A DNA stretch of 64,000 nt from Actinomyces sp. oral taxon 170 str. F0386 (GTDB taxonomy: Bacteria > Actinomycetota > Actinomycetes > Actinomycetales > Actinomycetaceae), in NCBI RefSeq assembly GCF_000195595.1, contig NZ_GL882538.1, positions 203,267 to 267,266 on the forward strand. Reading direction: 5' to 3'. The notes under the pieces are model-generated. The model was not told where the DNA came from. It was given only the letters and a program-made list of their open reading frames with translations, and searched no databases. Below are positions 16,734 through 25,221 of this stretch, piece after piece. Each line of letters opens with the position of its first letter. Within the stretch, counting starts at the first letter, position 1. The translations under genes were made by a program, and so were the position numbers.

Positions 16734-16880
16734 GTCGTTTTAGAAAAATGGGATGTACCGGTGTGATGAGGGCCTGGAGTGAGGAGACCGAGTGCTCGAC
16801 GTGGTGGGCCAGCTACAGGAAGACGGCCGACCTGAACCGATGGACCTGCCATGGGCGGGCCGGTATGTTCCGGTCTCCAG

Positions 16881-16886
16881 TAGCCT
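16881..16886 (+). promoter_or_regulatory. -10 box of leaderless dapE promoter
   Basis: TAGCCT ends 6 nt before the ATG at 16893 and the intervening CTGGGC is not a ribosome-binding site. Confidence 0.5.
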
Positions 16887-16892
16887 CTGGGC

Positions 16893-18113
16893 ATGACCTC
16901 CCCCACTTCGCCGAAACCGTTCTCAGGCCAGTCCGCCACCGTCGCCCTGCCCCCATTGACGGGGCCGGATGTCGTGAGCCCGGCCGAGTTGGCCCTGGCC
17001 CTGGTGAATGCCCGCAGCGTCTCCGGGACCGAGGCCCCACTGGCAGACGCAGTCCAGGAGGCCCTGAGCCGGCTGCCGCACCTGGAGGTCCTGCGCCATG
17101 GCAACACCGTCGTCGCCCGTACCCACCTGGGCCGCTCTGAGCGGGTCGTCATCGCCGGCCACCTCGACACGGTTCCCGTATCCTTGCGCACCGACAACGT
17201 CCCCGGACGCCTCGAGCGGAGAGAAGGCGGAGAGGTCATCTGGGGTCGTGGCAGCGTCGACATGAAGGGTGGGGTCGCGGCCGCCCTTCACCTGGCTGCC
17301 ACCTTGAGCGCGCCGCGCCGCGACGTCACCTGGGTCTTCTACGACAACGAGGAGGTCACCAGCGACCTCAACGGTCTGGGACTCACCCTTCAGGCCCATC
17401 CCGACTGGCTGGAGGCCGACTTCGCCGTCCTGGGTGAGCCCACCGGCGCCCAGATCGAGGGCGGTTGCAATGGCACTCTGCGCATCTACCTCACCGTCCA
17501 CGGCACCGCGGCCCACTCCGGGCGGGCATGGCGCGGAGTCAATGCCGTCCACGCCGCCGCTCCCATCATCGAGCGTGCCGCCAACGCCCCGGTGCGCGAG
17601 GTCGAGGTCGATGGGCTGACCTACCGTGAGAGCCTCTCCGTGGTGAGCATTGAGGCCGGTGTCGCCACCAACACCATTCCCGACCGCTGTCGCATCGGTG
17701 TCAACTACCGCTTCGCCCCCGACCTGGCTGCCGATGAGGCCCTCGCCCGTGCCCTGCGCATTCTGGCCGGACTGCCGGCCGACGGCGTCGAGGTGCCTGA
17801 TGGCGACGCCGAACTGCCCGTCATCACTGCGGGAACCGGACGAGTCGACGTCGTCGTCGACGACCTCTCGCCGGCGGCGCGCCCCGGCCTGGACTCACCC
17901 CTGGCCGCCGAGCTCGTCGAGGCCGTGCGGGCTCGCGGGGGAGGGATCGGCCCCAAGTACGGGTGGACCGACGTCGCCCGCTTCTCGGCGGCCGGGGTGC
18001 CCACGGTCAACCTCGGACCCGGTGACCCGGTGCTCTGCCACACCGACGACGAGCACTGCCCCGTCGATCAGATCGACTCCGTCGCCTCCATCCTGCGCGA
18101 CTGGCTGGCCTGA
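16893..18113 (+). CDS. dapE: Succinyl-diaminopimelate desuccinylase
   Basis: A 406-aa M20-family di-zinc hydrolase of the actinobacterial DapE type, which releases succinate from N-succinyl-LL-diaminopimelate in lysine and peptidoglycan-precursor synthesis. Metal and catalytic residues are visible: His90 with Asp92 (AGHLDTVP), Asp123 (GSVDMKGG), Glu153-Glu154 (DNEEV), LGEPTG and a C-terminal histidine in DPVLCHTDDEHC. A short Ser/Thr/Pro leader precedes the domain. The start is supported by the -10 box placed for a leaderless transcript. Confidence 0.92.
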   Translation: MTSPTSPKPFSGQSATVALPPLTGPDVVSPAELALALVNARSVSGTEAPLADAVQEALSRLPHLEVLRHGNTVVARTHLGRSERVVIAGHLDTVPVSLRTDNVPGRLERREGGEVIWGRGSVDMKGGVAAALHLAATLSAPRRDVTWVFYDNEEVTSDLNGLGLTLQAHPDWLEADFAVLGEPTGAQIEGGCNGTLRIYLTVHGTAAHSGRAWRGVNAVHAAAPIIERAANAPVREVEVDGLTYRESLSVVSIEAGVATNTIPDRCRIGVNYRFAPDLAADEALARALRILAGLPADGVEVPDGDAELPVITAGTGRVDVVVDDLSPAARPGLDSPLAAELVEAVRARGGGIGPKYGWTDVARFSAAGVPTVNLGPGDPVLCHTDDEHCPVDQIDSVASILRDWLA

Positions 18114-18217
18114 AGGCGGCAGCTACTCTTCGTCATTCTCCTCGTCATTCGCTGTCCGCTACTTTCCGGAGCGGCAGATGCATCGCCGCCCCGGCCGGAT
18201 TGAGGAATCATGACCAC

Positions 18218-18973
18218 ATGAGTACACGCGAGTCCTACCGCAAGGGGCCAGTGGTGCTGCGCGGCACCCAGATCCCCTCCCAGACCACCGACGCGCGCCT
18301 GCTGAGCAGCGCCGCCGACGCCGACTGGCTGCACTCCGACCCGTGGCGGGTCATGCGCATCCAGGCAGAGTTCGTCGAGGGCTTCGGGGCCCTGGCCGAG
18401 CTGGGCCCTGCCATCAGCGTCTTCGGCTCGGCCCGCACCAGGCCCGAGGATCCCACCTACCAGGTGGCTGCGGAGATCGGAGCCGGGTTGGCTCGCGCCG
18501 GCTACGCCGTCATCACCGGAGGCGGGCCGGGCATGATGGAGGCCGCCAACCGCGGGTGCCACGAGGCCGGTGGCACCTCGGTGGGGCTCGGCATCGAGCT
18601 GCCCCACGAGCAGGGCATGAACGACTACGTCGACCTCGGGGTCAACTTCCGCTACTTCTTCGCCCGCAAGACCATGTTCGTCAAGTACTCCGACGGATTC
18701 GTCGTCATGCCCGGCGGCATGGGAACCCTCGATGAGCTCTTCGAGGCCCTCACCCTGGTCCAGACCCAGAAGATCTCCTCCTTCCCCATCGCTCTGGTGG
18801 ACAGCGGCTACTGGGGCGGGCTCCTGGAGTGGGTGCGCACCGCCATGATCGAGCGCGGAATGATCTCGCCGGCCGATCCCGACCTGCTTCATGTCGTCGA
18901 TGACGCCGGGGAGGCGGTGGACTACGTGGTCGGTGCCGCCCGTCGGCTGCGCAACGGCCAGGGCGGGGCGTGA
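18218..18973 (+). CDS. LOG-family (TIGR00730) Rossmann protein
   Basis: A 251-aa protein with GGGPGMMEAANRG and PGGMGTLDELFE, the phosphate-binding and catalytic motifs of the LOG family. Members hydrolyse nucleoside 5'-monophosphates, releasing free base, and some make cytokinin-like bases. The ATG at 18218 is chosen, with GAGGA 11 nt upstream; a TTG 18 bp earlier is possible. It follows dapE and precedes the DUF3117 gene, an order I recall from other actinobacteria. The physiological substrate is not known. Confidence 0.88.
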   Translation: MSTRESYRKGPVVLRGTQIPSQTTDARLLSSAADADWLHSDPWRVMRIQAEFVEGFGALAELGPAISVFGSARTRPEDPTYQVAAEIGAGLARAGYAVITGGGPGMMEAANRGCHEAGGTSVGLGIELPHEQGMNDYVDLGVNFRYFFARKTMFVKYSDGFVVMPGGMGTLDELFEALTLVQTQKISSFPIALVDSGYWGGLLEWVRTAMIERGMISPADPDLLHVVDDAGEAVDYVVGAARRLRNGQGGA

Positions 18974-19003
18974 GTTGTGTTATCGCGGACGCATCCTCGA
19001 ACG

Positions 19004-19031
19004 TTGCACCTTGAATGTCGTAGAATATGAC
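19004..19031 (+). promoter_or_regulatory. Candidate promoter of the DUF3117 gene
   Basis: TTGCAC at 19004-19009 and TATGAC at 19026-19031 are 16 bp apart, leaving a leader of about 40 nt with a GAAAGGTG ribosome-binding site before the ATG. This unit is not leaderless. Confidence 0.45.
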
Positions 19032-19078
19032 AGGTCGCGCGGCGATGTGCCCGCGCAGCACTGACGAAAGGTGAGCAC

Positions 19079-19246
19079 ATGGCTGCCATGAAGCCCCGGA
19101 CCGGAGACGGCCCTCTCGAAGTCGTCAAGGAAGGCCGCGCCATCATCATGCGGGTTCCGCTTGAAGGCGGCGGTCGACTCGTCCTCGAGATCACGGCCGA
19201 CGAGGTCAAGGAGCTTGGAGAGGCCCTGGCCAACGCCAAGATCTGA
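19079..19246 (+). CDS. DUF3117 domain protein
   Basis: A 55-aa protein with the sequence features of the actinobacterial DUF3117 family (MKPRTGDGPLEVVKEGR, then an ITADE(V)KEL end). The family is small, highly conserved and of unknown function, with a fold of a few beta strands and a helix. GAAAGGTG lies 5 nt before the ATG and a strong bidirectional terminator follows, so it appears to be transcribed alone. Confidence 0.92.
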   Translation: MAAMKPRTGDGPLEVVKEGRAIIMRVPLEGGGRLVLEITADEVKELGEALANAKI

Positions 19247-19330
19247 TCGATCCGGGCGGCCTGGGTACTGCCGGTCCCACGCGGTCCTCGGCGTCGAGGA
19301 ATCGGTGACCGGGTCATCCAGCCTATGAGG

Positions 19331-19362
19331 AGAGGGCCGGACCCACGCGGGTCCGGCCCTCT
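19331..19362. terminator. Bidirectional terminator
   Basis: Perfect 14-bp arms (from AGAGGGCC to GGCCCTCT) with a 4-nt ACGC loop lie between the convergent DUF3117 and O-methyltransferase genes, followed by a pyrimidine-rich TTCCTGTGT on the plus side. Confidence 0.85.
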
Positions 19363-19394
19363 TCCTGTGTCCAGCCTTTCCTGGTGGCGTGCTA

Positions 19395-20030
19395 TCAGGT
19401 CTGGCGTACGGAGACGAGCAGGCCGTCTCCGACGGGCAGCAGTGTTGTCAGCAGCGCCCGTGAGGCGCGCAGCGCCTTGCCGAGCTCACGGGCTGCCACG
19501 GTGGTGACGTCGCGGCGGGCCGGGTCGGCCACGTGGTCGTTCCACAGGGCCCGGGTGACGGCCAGGACCCCGCCGCGACGCAGCATCCGCAGCGCGTTGG
19601 AGGCCAGGAGGATCGCCTCCTCCGGGGCGACGTCGAGCACCACCATGTCGTAGGAGCGGGCCGCCATCCGGGGCATGACGTCCGAGGCGCGTCCCTGGAT
19701 GATGCGGGTGCGTGAGGAGGGGTAACCGGCCCCGTCGAAGGCGCGACGGGCCTCGCGCTGGAGCTCGGGCTCGACGTCGATCGTGGTGAGGACCCCGTCG
19801 GAGCCCATGCCGCCCAGCAGCCACAGGCCCGAGACGCCGGTGCCGGTGCCGACCTCGGCCACGGACTTTGCGCCTACCGAGGCGGCCAGCATCCGCAGCG
19901 CCGCACCCGTTCCGGAGGAGACCGGGGTGATGCCGAGCTCGAGCCCGCGTATACGGGCCTGGGCGGTGGCCTCGTCCTCCGCGGTGAAGTCCTCCGTGTA
20001 GGACCAGCTCAGCGTCTTGTCCGCACTCAC
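19395..20030 (-). CDS. SAM-dependent O-methyltransferase
   Basis: A 211-aa class I methyltransferase of the O-methyltransferase-3 (catechol/caffeoyl-CoA-like) family. The SAM-binding glycine loop is EVGTGTGVSG at 59-68, followed by the acidic strand TTIDVEPE and YDMVVLDVAPEE. GTG at 20030 is the start: GGAGAAAGG lies just upstream and the much longer open frame above it is antisense to tatB. It is divergent from tatB; the acceptor substrate is unknown. Confidence 0.88.
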   Translation of the reverse strand: MSADKTLSWSYTEDFTAEDEATAQARIRGLELGITPVSSGTGAALRMLAASVGAKSVAEVGTGTGVSGLWLLGGMGSDGVLTTIDVEPELQREARRAFDGAGYPSSRTRIIQGRASDVMPRMAARSYDMVVLDVAPEEAILLASNALRMLRRGGVLAVTRALWNDHVADPARRDVTTVAARELGKALRASRALLTTLLPVGDGLLVSVRQT

Positions 20031-20177
20031 TGTGAGCCTTTCTCCTGCTTCGGGGTGCCAGGTGCGACCCCTCAAATCACATTGTTCCAGGTGTTCGGCC
20101 GGATAGGGGGAAGGGCGGGTACCCGGGTGAGTCCGCCGGTAGGCGAACCGATGCGGGCCCGGCCTGGGAGGACTCCC

Positions 20178-20183
20178 TATACT
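20178..20183 (+). promoter_or_regulatory. -10 box of leaderless tatB promoter
   Basis: TATACT ends 6 nt before the GTG at 20190 and GGCGGC between them is not a purine-rich binding site. No good -35 is visible. Confidence 0.55.
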
Positions 20184-20189
20184 GGCGGC

Positions 20190-21119
20190 GTGTTCGGCAT
20201 TTCTGGATCTGAGTTCCTCGTCATCGTCCTGGTGGCGGTGATCGTGGTGGGGCCGCAGCGCTTGCCCGAGTACACCCGCAAGCTCACGCAGATGGTGCGT
20301 CAGCTCAGGGTGTTCCTGGACAACGCGCGCAGTCAGATCGCCGAGGAGGTCGGCCCCGAGATGGCGGACCTGGACCTGTCCAGCCTCGACCCGCGCCAGT
20401 ACGACCCGCGCAAGATCGTGCGCGACGCCCTGGGGGAGGATATCGACGCCATCCGCGAGGACCTCGCCCACCCCTTCAGGTCCGTCGGCTCGGCCGCGAA
20501 GGAGGTCTCCGACGACGCCGCCCAGGCCGTCAACGACGTCGTCACGCAGGACCGGGCCAAGTCGCTGAGCAAGCAGATCGAGGCCAAGCGGGCCGAGCAG
20601 CTTGTCGAGAAGGACGGCGCGAGCAGCGCTGCTGACGATGCTGAGAAGAGCGCTGGGAGCAACAGCCAGGAGAATGCCACACAGCCGCAGACCGGCGCAG
20701 ATGTCCCTCCCGAGTCTCAGGACGTGCTGGAGGCCGTCCGGGGCGCAGATGCGGCCGAGGCTGTTGAGAGTACGGGGGACACCGAGAAGCCTGAGACCTC
20801 TGCCGTGCCGCAGGGTGTGCTTCAGACGGCGGGCGGTACTGAGTCCGATGATGAGCCCGAGCCGGCTGAGTCGACTGATCAGGTCGAGTACGAGGCAGTC
20901 GAGTCCGAGCCGCCGGAGCCCGGTACGGAGCCGGCGGAGGTCCCGGCGAGCCTGGTCGAACCGGGGAGTGCCTCCGGTGAGCACCAGAGGGACGCCTCAG
21001 CGACGGCTGATGACTCCGGCACCCGAGTGCGTCCTCTGTCTCCGCGTGACATCGTGCGCGCCGCCAACGCCGCCGCCCGCACTCGTGCCGAGGTCGCGCG
21101 CGTCGCCGTCGATTTCTGA
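20190..21119 (+). CDS. tatB: Sec-independent translocase subunit TatB-like protein
   Basis: A 309-aa protein with one N-terminal membrane helix (about 8-22), the hinge GPQRLPEYTRKL and an amphipathic helix, the standard TatA/B layout; the motif and long tail favour TatB. TatB binds twin-arginine signal peptides with TatC. Here the tail after residue 120 is unusually long, acidic and Pro/Ser/Glu-rich, and ends in a basic-alanine segment (AANAAARTRAEVARV). GTG is chosen as start because the upstream extension is unlike the family and a TATACT box fits a leaderless transcript. Confidence 0.88.
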   Translation: MFGISGSEFLVIVLVAVIVVGPQRLPEYTRKLTQMVRQLRVFLDNARSQIAEEVGPEMADLDLSSLDPRQYDPRKIVRDALGEDIDAIREDLAHPFRSVGSAAKEVSDDAAQAVNDVVTQDRAKSLSKQIEAKRAEQLVEKDGASSAADDAEKSAGSNSQENATQPQTGADVPPESQDVLEAVRGADAAEAVESTGDTEKPETSAVPQGVLQTAGGTESDDEPEPAESTDQVEYEAVESEPPEPGTEPAEVPASLVEPGSASGEHQRDASATADDSGTRVRPLSPRDIVRAANAAARTRAEVARVAVDF

Positions 21120-21221
21120 CCTCATCGAGCCAGGTGCTTCTCGCGTAGCCGGGCAGAAAAACCGTCGGCTTAGGCGAACAATGCCCAGCTCGACGAGAGA
21201 TGGCGAGAGCGAGGACGCAGA

Positions 21222-22364
21222 TCAGGCCGGGGTGACTCCCAGGCTCTTGCCGGCCAGGCCGCGAGCACGGTGGGTCAGACGCTGAGCGACGGCGGACAGC
21301 TCCAAAGCTGCGGGGGCGTCGGCGACGGGCTTGCCCTCGTCGGCCACGGTGGCCGGGTGACCGGTGTCGGAGCCCTCGCGCAGACGGATGTCCAACGGTA
21401 GCTGGGCCAGCAGCGGCACTTCGTAGCCGAGAGTCTCGCTCAGGGAGGTGCTGACGATCGTGCCCCCGCCGGATCCGAAGATCTCCAGGCGCGAGCCGTC
21501 GGGCTGGGGCATGTAGGACATGTTCTCGATGACGCCCACCACCTTCTGGTGGGTCTGTGCGGCGATGAGCCCCGTTCGCTCGGCCACCTCGGCGGCGGCC
21601 GTCTGCGGAGTGGTGACCACGAGGATCTCGGCGTTCGGCAGCAGCTGTGCCACCGAGATGGTCACGTCGCCGGTTCCGGGCGGCAGGTCCAGCAGGAGGA
21701 CGTCCAGGTCACCCCAGAAGACGTCGGAGAGGAACTGCTGGACGGCTCGGTGCAGCATGGGGCCGCGCCAGACGACCGGCTGCTTGTCCTCGACGAACAT
21801 GCCGATCGAGATGACCTTCACCCCGTGGGCCACGGGTGGCACGATCATGCCGTCGAGCTGGGTGGGCACCCGGTCCACCCCGAGCATGCGGGGGATGGAG
21901 AAACCGTAGATGTCGGCGTCGACGACGCCCACGTTCAGTCCCTGGGCGGCCATGGCGGCGGCCAGGTTCGCGGTCACCGAGGACTTGCCGACCCCGCCCT
22001 TGCCGGAGGTGACGGCGTAGACCCGGGTGAGGTTGCCCGGCTGGGTGAAAGGCACCACCGGCTCGGCGGCTCCTCCGCGCAGCCGGCGGCGCAGCTCGGC
22101 CTTCTGCTCGTCGTTCATGACGCCCAGGCTCACCCGCACATCGGTGACGCCCTCGACGGAACCGACCTCGCGCCGGGTATCGGCAGTGATCGTGTCCTTC
22201 AGGGGGCATCCGGCTACGGTCAGGAGCACCTCGACGCTGACGACGCCGTCCTCGGCGATGTCAACGGAGGAGACCATTCCCAGGTCGGTGACGGGGCGGC
22301 GCAGCTCGGGGTCGATGACCCGATCCAGCGCCTCCATGACGGCGTCATGAGTCGGTAGCGGCAT
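21222..22364 (-). CDS. mrp: Mrp/ApbC-type P-loop ATPase (Fe-S cluster carrier)
   Basis: A 380-aa protein with an N-terminal MIP18/DUF59 domain (1-100, DPELRRPVTDLGMV and CPLKD) and a ParA-like ATPase with the deviant Walker A GKGGVGKSS at 121-129. Family members carry or insert iron-sulfur clusters. The CxxC pair found in many Mrp/Nbp35 proteins is absent; the site reads ENMSYMPQPDGS, as I recall for other actinobacterial Mrp proteins. A TAGGAT box 6 nt before the ATG suggests leaderless expression. Confidence 0.92.
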   Translation of the reverse strand: MPLPTHDAVMEALDRVIDPELRRPVTDLGMVSSVDIAEDGVVSVEVLLTVAGCPLKDTITADTRREVGSVEGVTDVRVSLGVMNDEQKAELRRRLRGGAAEPVVPFTQPGNLTRVYAVTSGKGGVGKSSVTANLAAAMAAQGLNVGVVDADIYGFSIPRMLGVDRVPTQLDGMIVPPVAHGVKVISIGMFVEDKQPVVWRGPMLHRAVQQFLSDVFWGDLDVLLLDLPPGTGDVTISVAQLLPNAEILVVTTPQTAAAEVAERTGLIAAQTHQKVVGVIENMSYMPQPDGSRLEIFGSGGGTIVSTSLSETLGYEVPLLAQLPLDIRLREGSDTGHPATVADEGKPVADAPAALELSAVAQRLTHRARGLAGKSLGVTPA

Positions 22365-22370
22365 GTCCCC

Positions 22371-22376
22371 ATCCTA
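22371..22376 (-). promoter_or_regulatory. -10 box of leaderless mrp promoter
   Basis: Minus-strand TAGGAT ends 6 nt before the ATG at 22364; GGGGAC lies between. Confidence 0.5.
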
Positions 22377-22409
22377 GGGGCGGCGCTTGGCGCCTCAACA
22401 GGTGGCACG

Positions 22410-22421
22410 TCCCACGTGGGA
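22410..22421. promoter_or_regulatory. 12-bp perfect palindrome upstream of mrp
   Basis: TCCCACGTGGGA lies about 46-57 bp upstream of the mrp start, beyond the -10 box and just after the convergently read end of the DUF1003 gene. Its place suits an activator or a repressor bound near -40 to -50. No regulator is identified. Confidence 0.4.
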
Positions 22422-22435
22422 AGGTCAGCCTGTAC

Positions 22436-23008
22436 TCAGTGCGTCGCGCGCTGGTCCGGCTGGTCGCCTGCATCGTCGTCGGCCCCCTCCTGGAACTCCG
22501 CGATCTCCTCGCGGGTGAGACGCTCCTCGGCAAGGATCTCGCCGAGCATGTCGCGAAGTTCGCTGCGCACGAAGTCGCGGGTGGCGACGTCATTCATGGC
22601 CAGGCGCAGAGCAGCGATCTCCCGGGTGAGGAACTCGGTGTCCTCCAGGTTGCGCTGGGCACGCTGGCGGTCCTGCTCGGCGGTGACCCGGTCGCGGTCG
22701 TCCTGACGGTTCTGCGCCAGCATGATGAGGGGGGCCGAGTAGGAGGCCTGGGTGGAGAAGGCCAGGTTGAGCAGGATGAAGGGGTAGGGATCCCACGCCC
22801 GTTGCATCCTGGCCAGGACGAGGTTCGCTACGATCCACACGATGACGAAGATCGACATGTAGAGCACGAACTTGGGTGAGCCCATGAAGCGGGCGGTCGC
22901 CTCGGCGAAGCGACCGAACCCGTCCGAGCGGGAGGCGTGTGCCGGATGGGTCCTGCGCAGCCACCGCAAACGGTTGTCGGGCAAGGGCTGGTCGAGCTGG
23001 TCAGGCAT
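22436..23008 (-). CDS. DUF1003 membrane protein
   Basis: A 190-aa DUF1003 protein with two membrane segments (about 47-63 and 77-97; FILLNLAFSTQASYSAPLIMLAQNRQDDRDR is the family core) and a long charged C-terminal coiled-coil-like helix. The ATG at 23008 is chosen, since the upstream extension is antisense-like sequence. It overlaps the upstream MgtE-N gene by 8 bp, so the two are translationally coupled. Function is unknown; the pairing suggests a joint role linked to divalent cations. Confidence 0.88.
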   Translation of the reverse strand: MPDQLDQPLPDNRLRWLRRTHPAHASRSDGFGRFAEATARFMGSPKFVLYMSIFVIVWIVANLVLARMQRAWDPYPFILLNLAFSTQASYSAPLIMLAQNRQDDRDRVTAEQDRQRAQRNLEDTEFLTREIAALRLAMNDVATRDFVRSELRDMLGEILAEERLTREEIAEFQEGADDDAGDQPDQRATH

Positions 23009-24293
23009 TGGCGCCCCTCTCGATCGTCTCGTCGGTGACGGCCTCGTCGGCCACGCGCCAGTCGTCGGGCATGAGGTGGTCCAGGACGTCGTCGACGCTG
23101 ACGGCGCCCAGCAGGCGCCCGGCATCGTCGAGGACCGGCAGGGCGGTCAGGTTGTAGGTGGCCAGCAGGCGGGTGACGGTACCGATGGAGTCCTCGGCGC
23201 GCACCGAGTCGATGTCGGTGTCCACGATCGAGCCGACCAGGCGCTGGGGGCGCTCGCGCAGGGCCCGCTGGAAGTGGACCATGCCCACGAACTTGCCGGT
23301 GGGCGACTCCAGGGGAGGTCGGCACACGAAGCCGACGGCGGCCAGGGCCGGGGGGATCTCGGCCTTGCGCGACTGGGCCAGGAAGGTCGCCACCGTGGCC
23401 TCGGGGGGCAGGATGATCGGCTCGGTGGTCATGAGGCCGCCGGCGGTGTAGTCGTCATAGGCCATGAGACGGCGCACGTCCTCGGCCTCCCCGGGCTCCA
23501 TGAGGCCCAGGAGCTCTGCGGCCTTGAGCTGAGGGAGGTCGGCGACCAGATCGGCGGCGTCGTCGGGCTGCATCGCGTCCAGGACATCGGCGGCGCGTCC
23601 GGCCTCCAGACGGGACAGGAGTGCGACGGCGTCCTCGTTGCCGAGCTCCTCGAGGACGTCGGCCAGGCGCTCGTCGGTCAGCTCGGCGGCCACGCGCATC
23701 TGGCTGTCCTGGGGCAGGTCGCGCATGACGTCGGCCAGGTCGGCGGCCTTGAGGTCCTCCAGGGTGGCCAGCAGCGCGGTGGCGCCCTGCTGGTCGGCGC
23801 TGGCGGCCAGCCCGGCGACCTCATCGGGGCGCACTGTGAAGGTCTCGCCGCGACGCAGGCCCAGCGGCCCGGTGGAGGCGCGCTGGACGAACAGCCGGGT
23901 CACCTTCCAGTCCATGCCGCGGTCACGCTCGATGGCGACGTCTCGCACGGTGACGGTCCCGGAGCCGTCACGCATCGTGACGACCCGGTCCAGCAGCTCA
24001 CCGACGACGAGGGTCTCCACGTGGCGCTGGGTGAAGCGGCGGATGTTCATCAGACCCGTGGTGATGACGGCTCCGGGCTCGATCGCGGTGATCCGGGACA
24101 GAGGCAGGAAGACGCGGCGCCGGCTGGAGACCTCGATGACGAACCCGACGGCTCGCGGCTCGCCACGCATCTGCAGCAGGACGACGACGTCATGAACCTT
24201 GCCCACCGCGTCGCCCAGGGGGTCGAAGACGGAGGTGCCGATGAGGCGGGCCACGAAGACCCTGCTGGTCGTGCGCGTCCTGGTGTTCTCCAC
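23001..24293 (-). CDS. MgtE N-terminal/CBS domain protein without a transport domain
   Basis: A 430-aa soluble protein: an N-terminal PRC-barrel-like region (1-150), an MgtE_N superhelix (about 175-290, repeats such as LEDLKAADLADVMRDLPQ) and two CBS domains (about 295-415, ending VLDDAGRLLGAVSVDDVLDHL). The five-helix MgtE magnesium channel is missing. By analogy it may sense magnesium or nucleotides and act on a partner; DUF1003 is the coupled gene. GTG at 24293 is preceded by a TAGGCT box at 6 nt, so it looks leaderless. Confidence 0.88.
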   Translation of the reverse strand: MENTRTRTTSRVFVARLIGTSVFDPLGDAVGKVHDVVVLLQMRGEPRAVGFVIEVSSRRRVFLPLSRITAIEPGAVITTGLMNIRRFTQRHVETLVVGELLDRVVTMRDGSGTVTVRDVAIERDRGMDWKVTRLFVQRASTGPLGLRRGETFTVRPDEVAGLAASADQQGATALLATLEDLKAADLADVMRDLPQDSQMRVAAELTDERLADVLEELGNEDAVALLSRLEAGRAADVLDAMQPDDAADLVADLPQLKAAELLGLMEPGEAEDVRRLMAYDDYTAGGLMTTEPIILPPEATVATFLAQSRKAEIPPALAAVGFVCRPPLESPTGKFVGMVHFQRALRERPQRLVGSIVDTDIDSVRAEDSIGTVTRLLATYNLTALPVLDDAGRLLGAVSVDDVLDHLMPDDWRVADEAVTDETIERGANA

Positions 24294-24299
24294 AAGCCA

Positions 24300-24305
24300 A
24301 GCCTA
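24300..24305 (-). promoter_or_regulatory. -10 box of leaderless MgtE-N gene promoter
   Basis: Minus-strand TAGGCT ends 6 nt before the GTG at 24293. Confidence 0.5.
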
Positions 24306-24373
24306 TGCGCCTGAGGCGTGAATGCCTGCCGATGGGTCTGTACCGCGTGCCCGCGCGTGCGACGATAGCCCCC

Positions 24374-25192
24374 ATGAGTGCCAATCCGAGCCCGCTGTCC
24401 TCCCTGACCTCGCCCGGCGGTGGTGTCATGCCACAGGGGGAGGAGGTGGCCTCCTTTGCGACCTACCCCGAGGCGCAGAGGGCCGTCGACGCCCTGTCGG
24501 ACCAGGGTTTTCCGGTTCAGCACCTGGCGATCATCGGTACGGACCTGCGTCAGGTCGAGCGCATCACCGGGCGTATGAGCTGGGGGCGCGCGGCGATGTC
24601 GGGCGCGATGAGCGGTCTGTGGATCGGGGTGTTCTTCGGTCTCATCATGTCGGTGGCCGGCAGCAGCGGGCCCCGGCTCAACTTCTGGGCCTGCGTCCTG
24701 CTGGGGGTGCTGTGGGGCATCGTCTTCCAGCTCTTCAGCTACGCCCTGACGCGCGGGCGGCGCGACTTCACCTCGATCAGCCAGGTCGTGGCCTCGCGCT
24801 ACTCGATCATCGCCGCCCGTGAGGCCCGTGAGGCGACCCAGGCGCTGGCCGACGTCCCGGGCAACCTCTCGCGCGGAGGAGAGGCGCTGCGCCGCTCCCA
24901 GGAACGTCGTCGGGCTCGGGAGGAGGCCTCCGGACCGACGGCCTTCGGCTCCCGCCCCGACGAGCAACCCCGCTTCGGGGTGCGCTTGCCGCAGCCCGGG
25001 AGCAGCGTCTCCGACTCGGCTCCCGGCATCACCCCCGGTGGCGTCTTGGGGCCGGAGTCCCGCACTCCCTCCGTCCCCGACGACTACGACCCGTTCCGGC
25101 GTCCCCCGCGTCGAGACGACCAGGGGGGCTCTGGCGGCTCGCCGTCGTCGCAGGGCCCCGCCGACGAGGCCGGCTCCAGCAACGATGACTGA
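24374..25192 (+). CDS. General stress protein 17M-like membrane protein
   Basis: A 272-aa protein: a YflT/general-stress-17M-like domain (about 24-70, VASFATYPEAQRAVDALSDQ), two membrane segments (about 80-95 and 103-122) and a long hydrophilic, Arg/Pro/Ser-rich tail. The start is the ATG at 24374; upstream in-frame sequence overlaps the divergent promoter. GACGAT lies 7 nt upstream, a weak leaderless -10. Function is unknown beyond the family name. Confidence 0.8.
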   Translation: MSANPSPLSSLTSPGGGVMPQGEEVASFATYPEAQRAVDALSDQGFPVQHLAIIGTDLRQVERITGRMSWGRAAMSGAMSGLWIGVFFGLIMSVAGSSGPRLNFWACVLLGVLWGIVFQLFSYALTRGRRDFTSISQVVASRYSIIAAREAREATQALADVPGNLSRGGEALRRSQERRRAREEASGPTAFGSRPDEQPRFGVRLPQPGSSVSDSAPGITPGGVLGPESRTPSVPDDYDPFRRPPRRDDQGGSGGSPSSQGPADEAGSSNDD

Positions 25193-25221
25193 CGGGCACT
25201 GAGGGACGAGGGATTTCAGCA

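Noticed and set aside
19395-20984. A 529-aa minus-strand protein including the O-methyltransferase
   Set aside because: The first 318 codons are antisense to tatB; a GTG with GGAGAAAGG at 20030 gives a normal 211-aa methyltransferase.
22872-24314. 480-codon plus-strand frame opposite DUF1003 and the MgtE-N gene
   Set aside because: Low-complexity composition and no motifs; the minus-strand genes carry clear CBS and DUF1003 domains.
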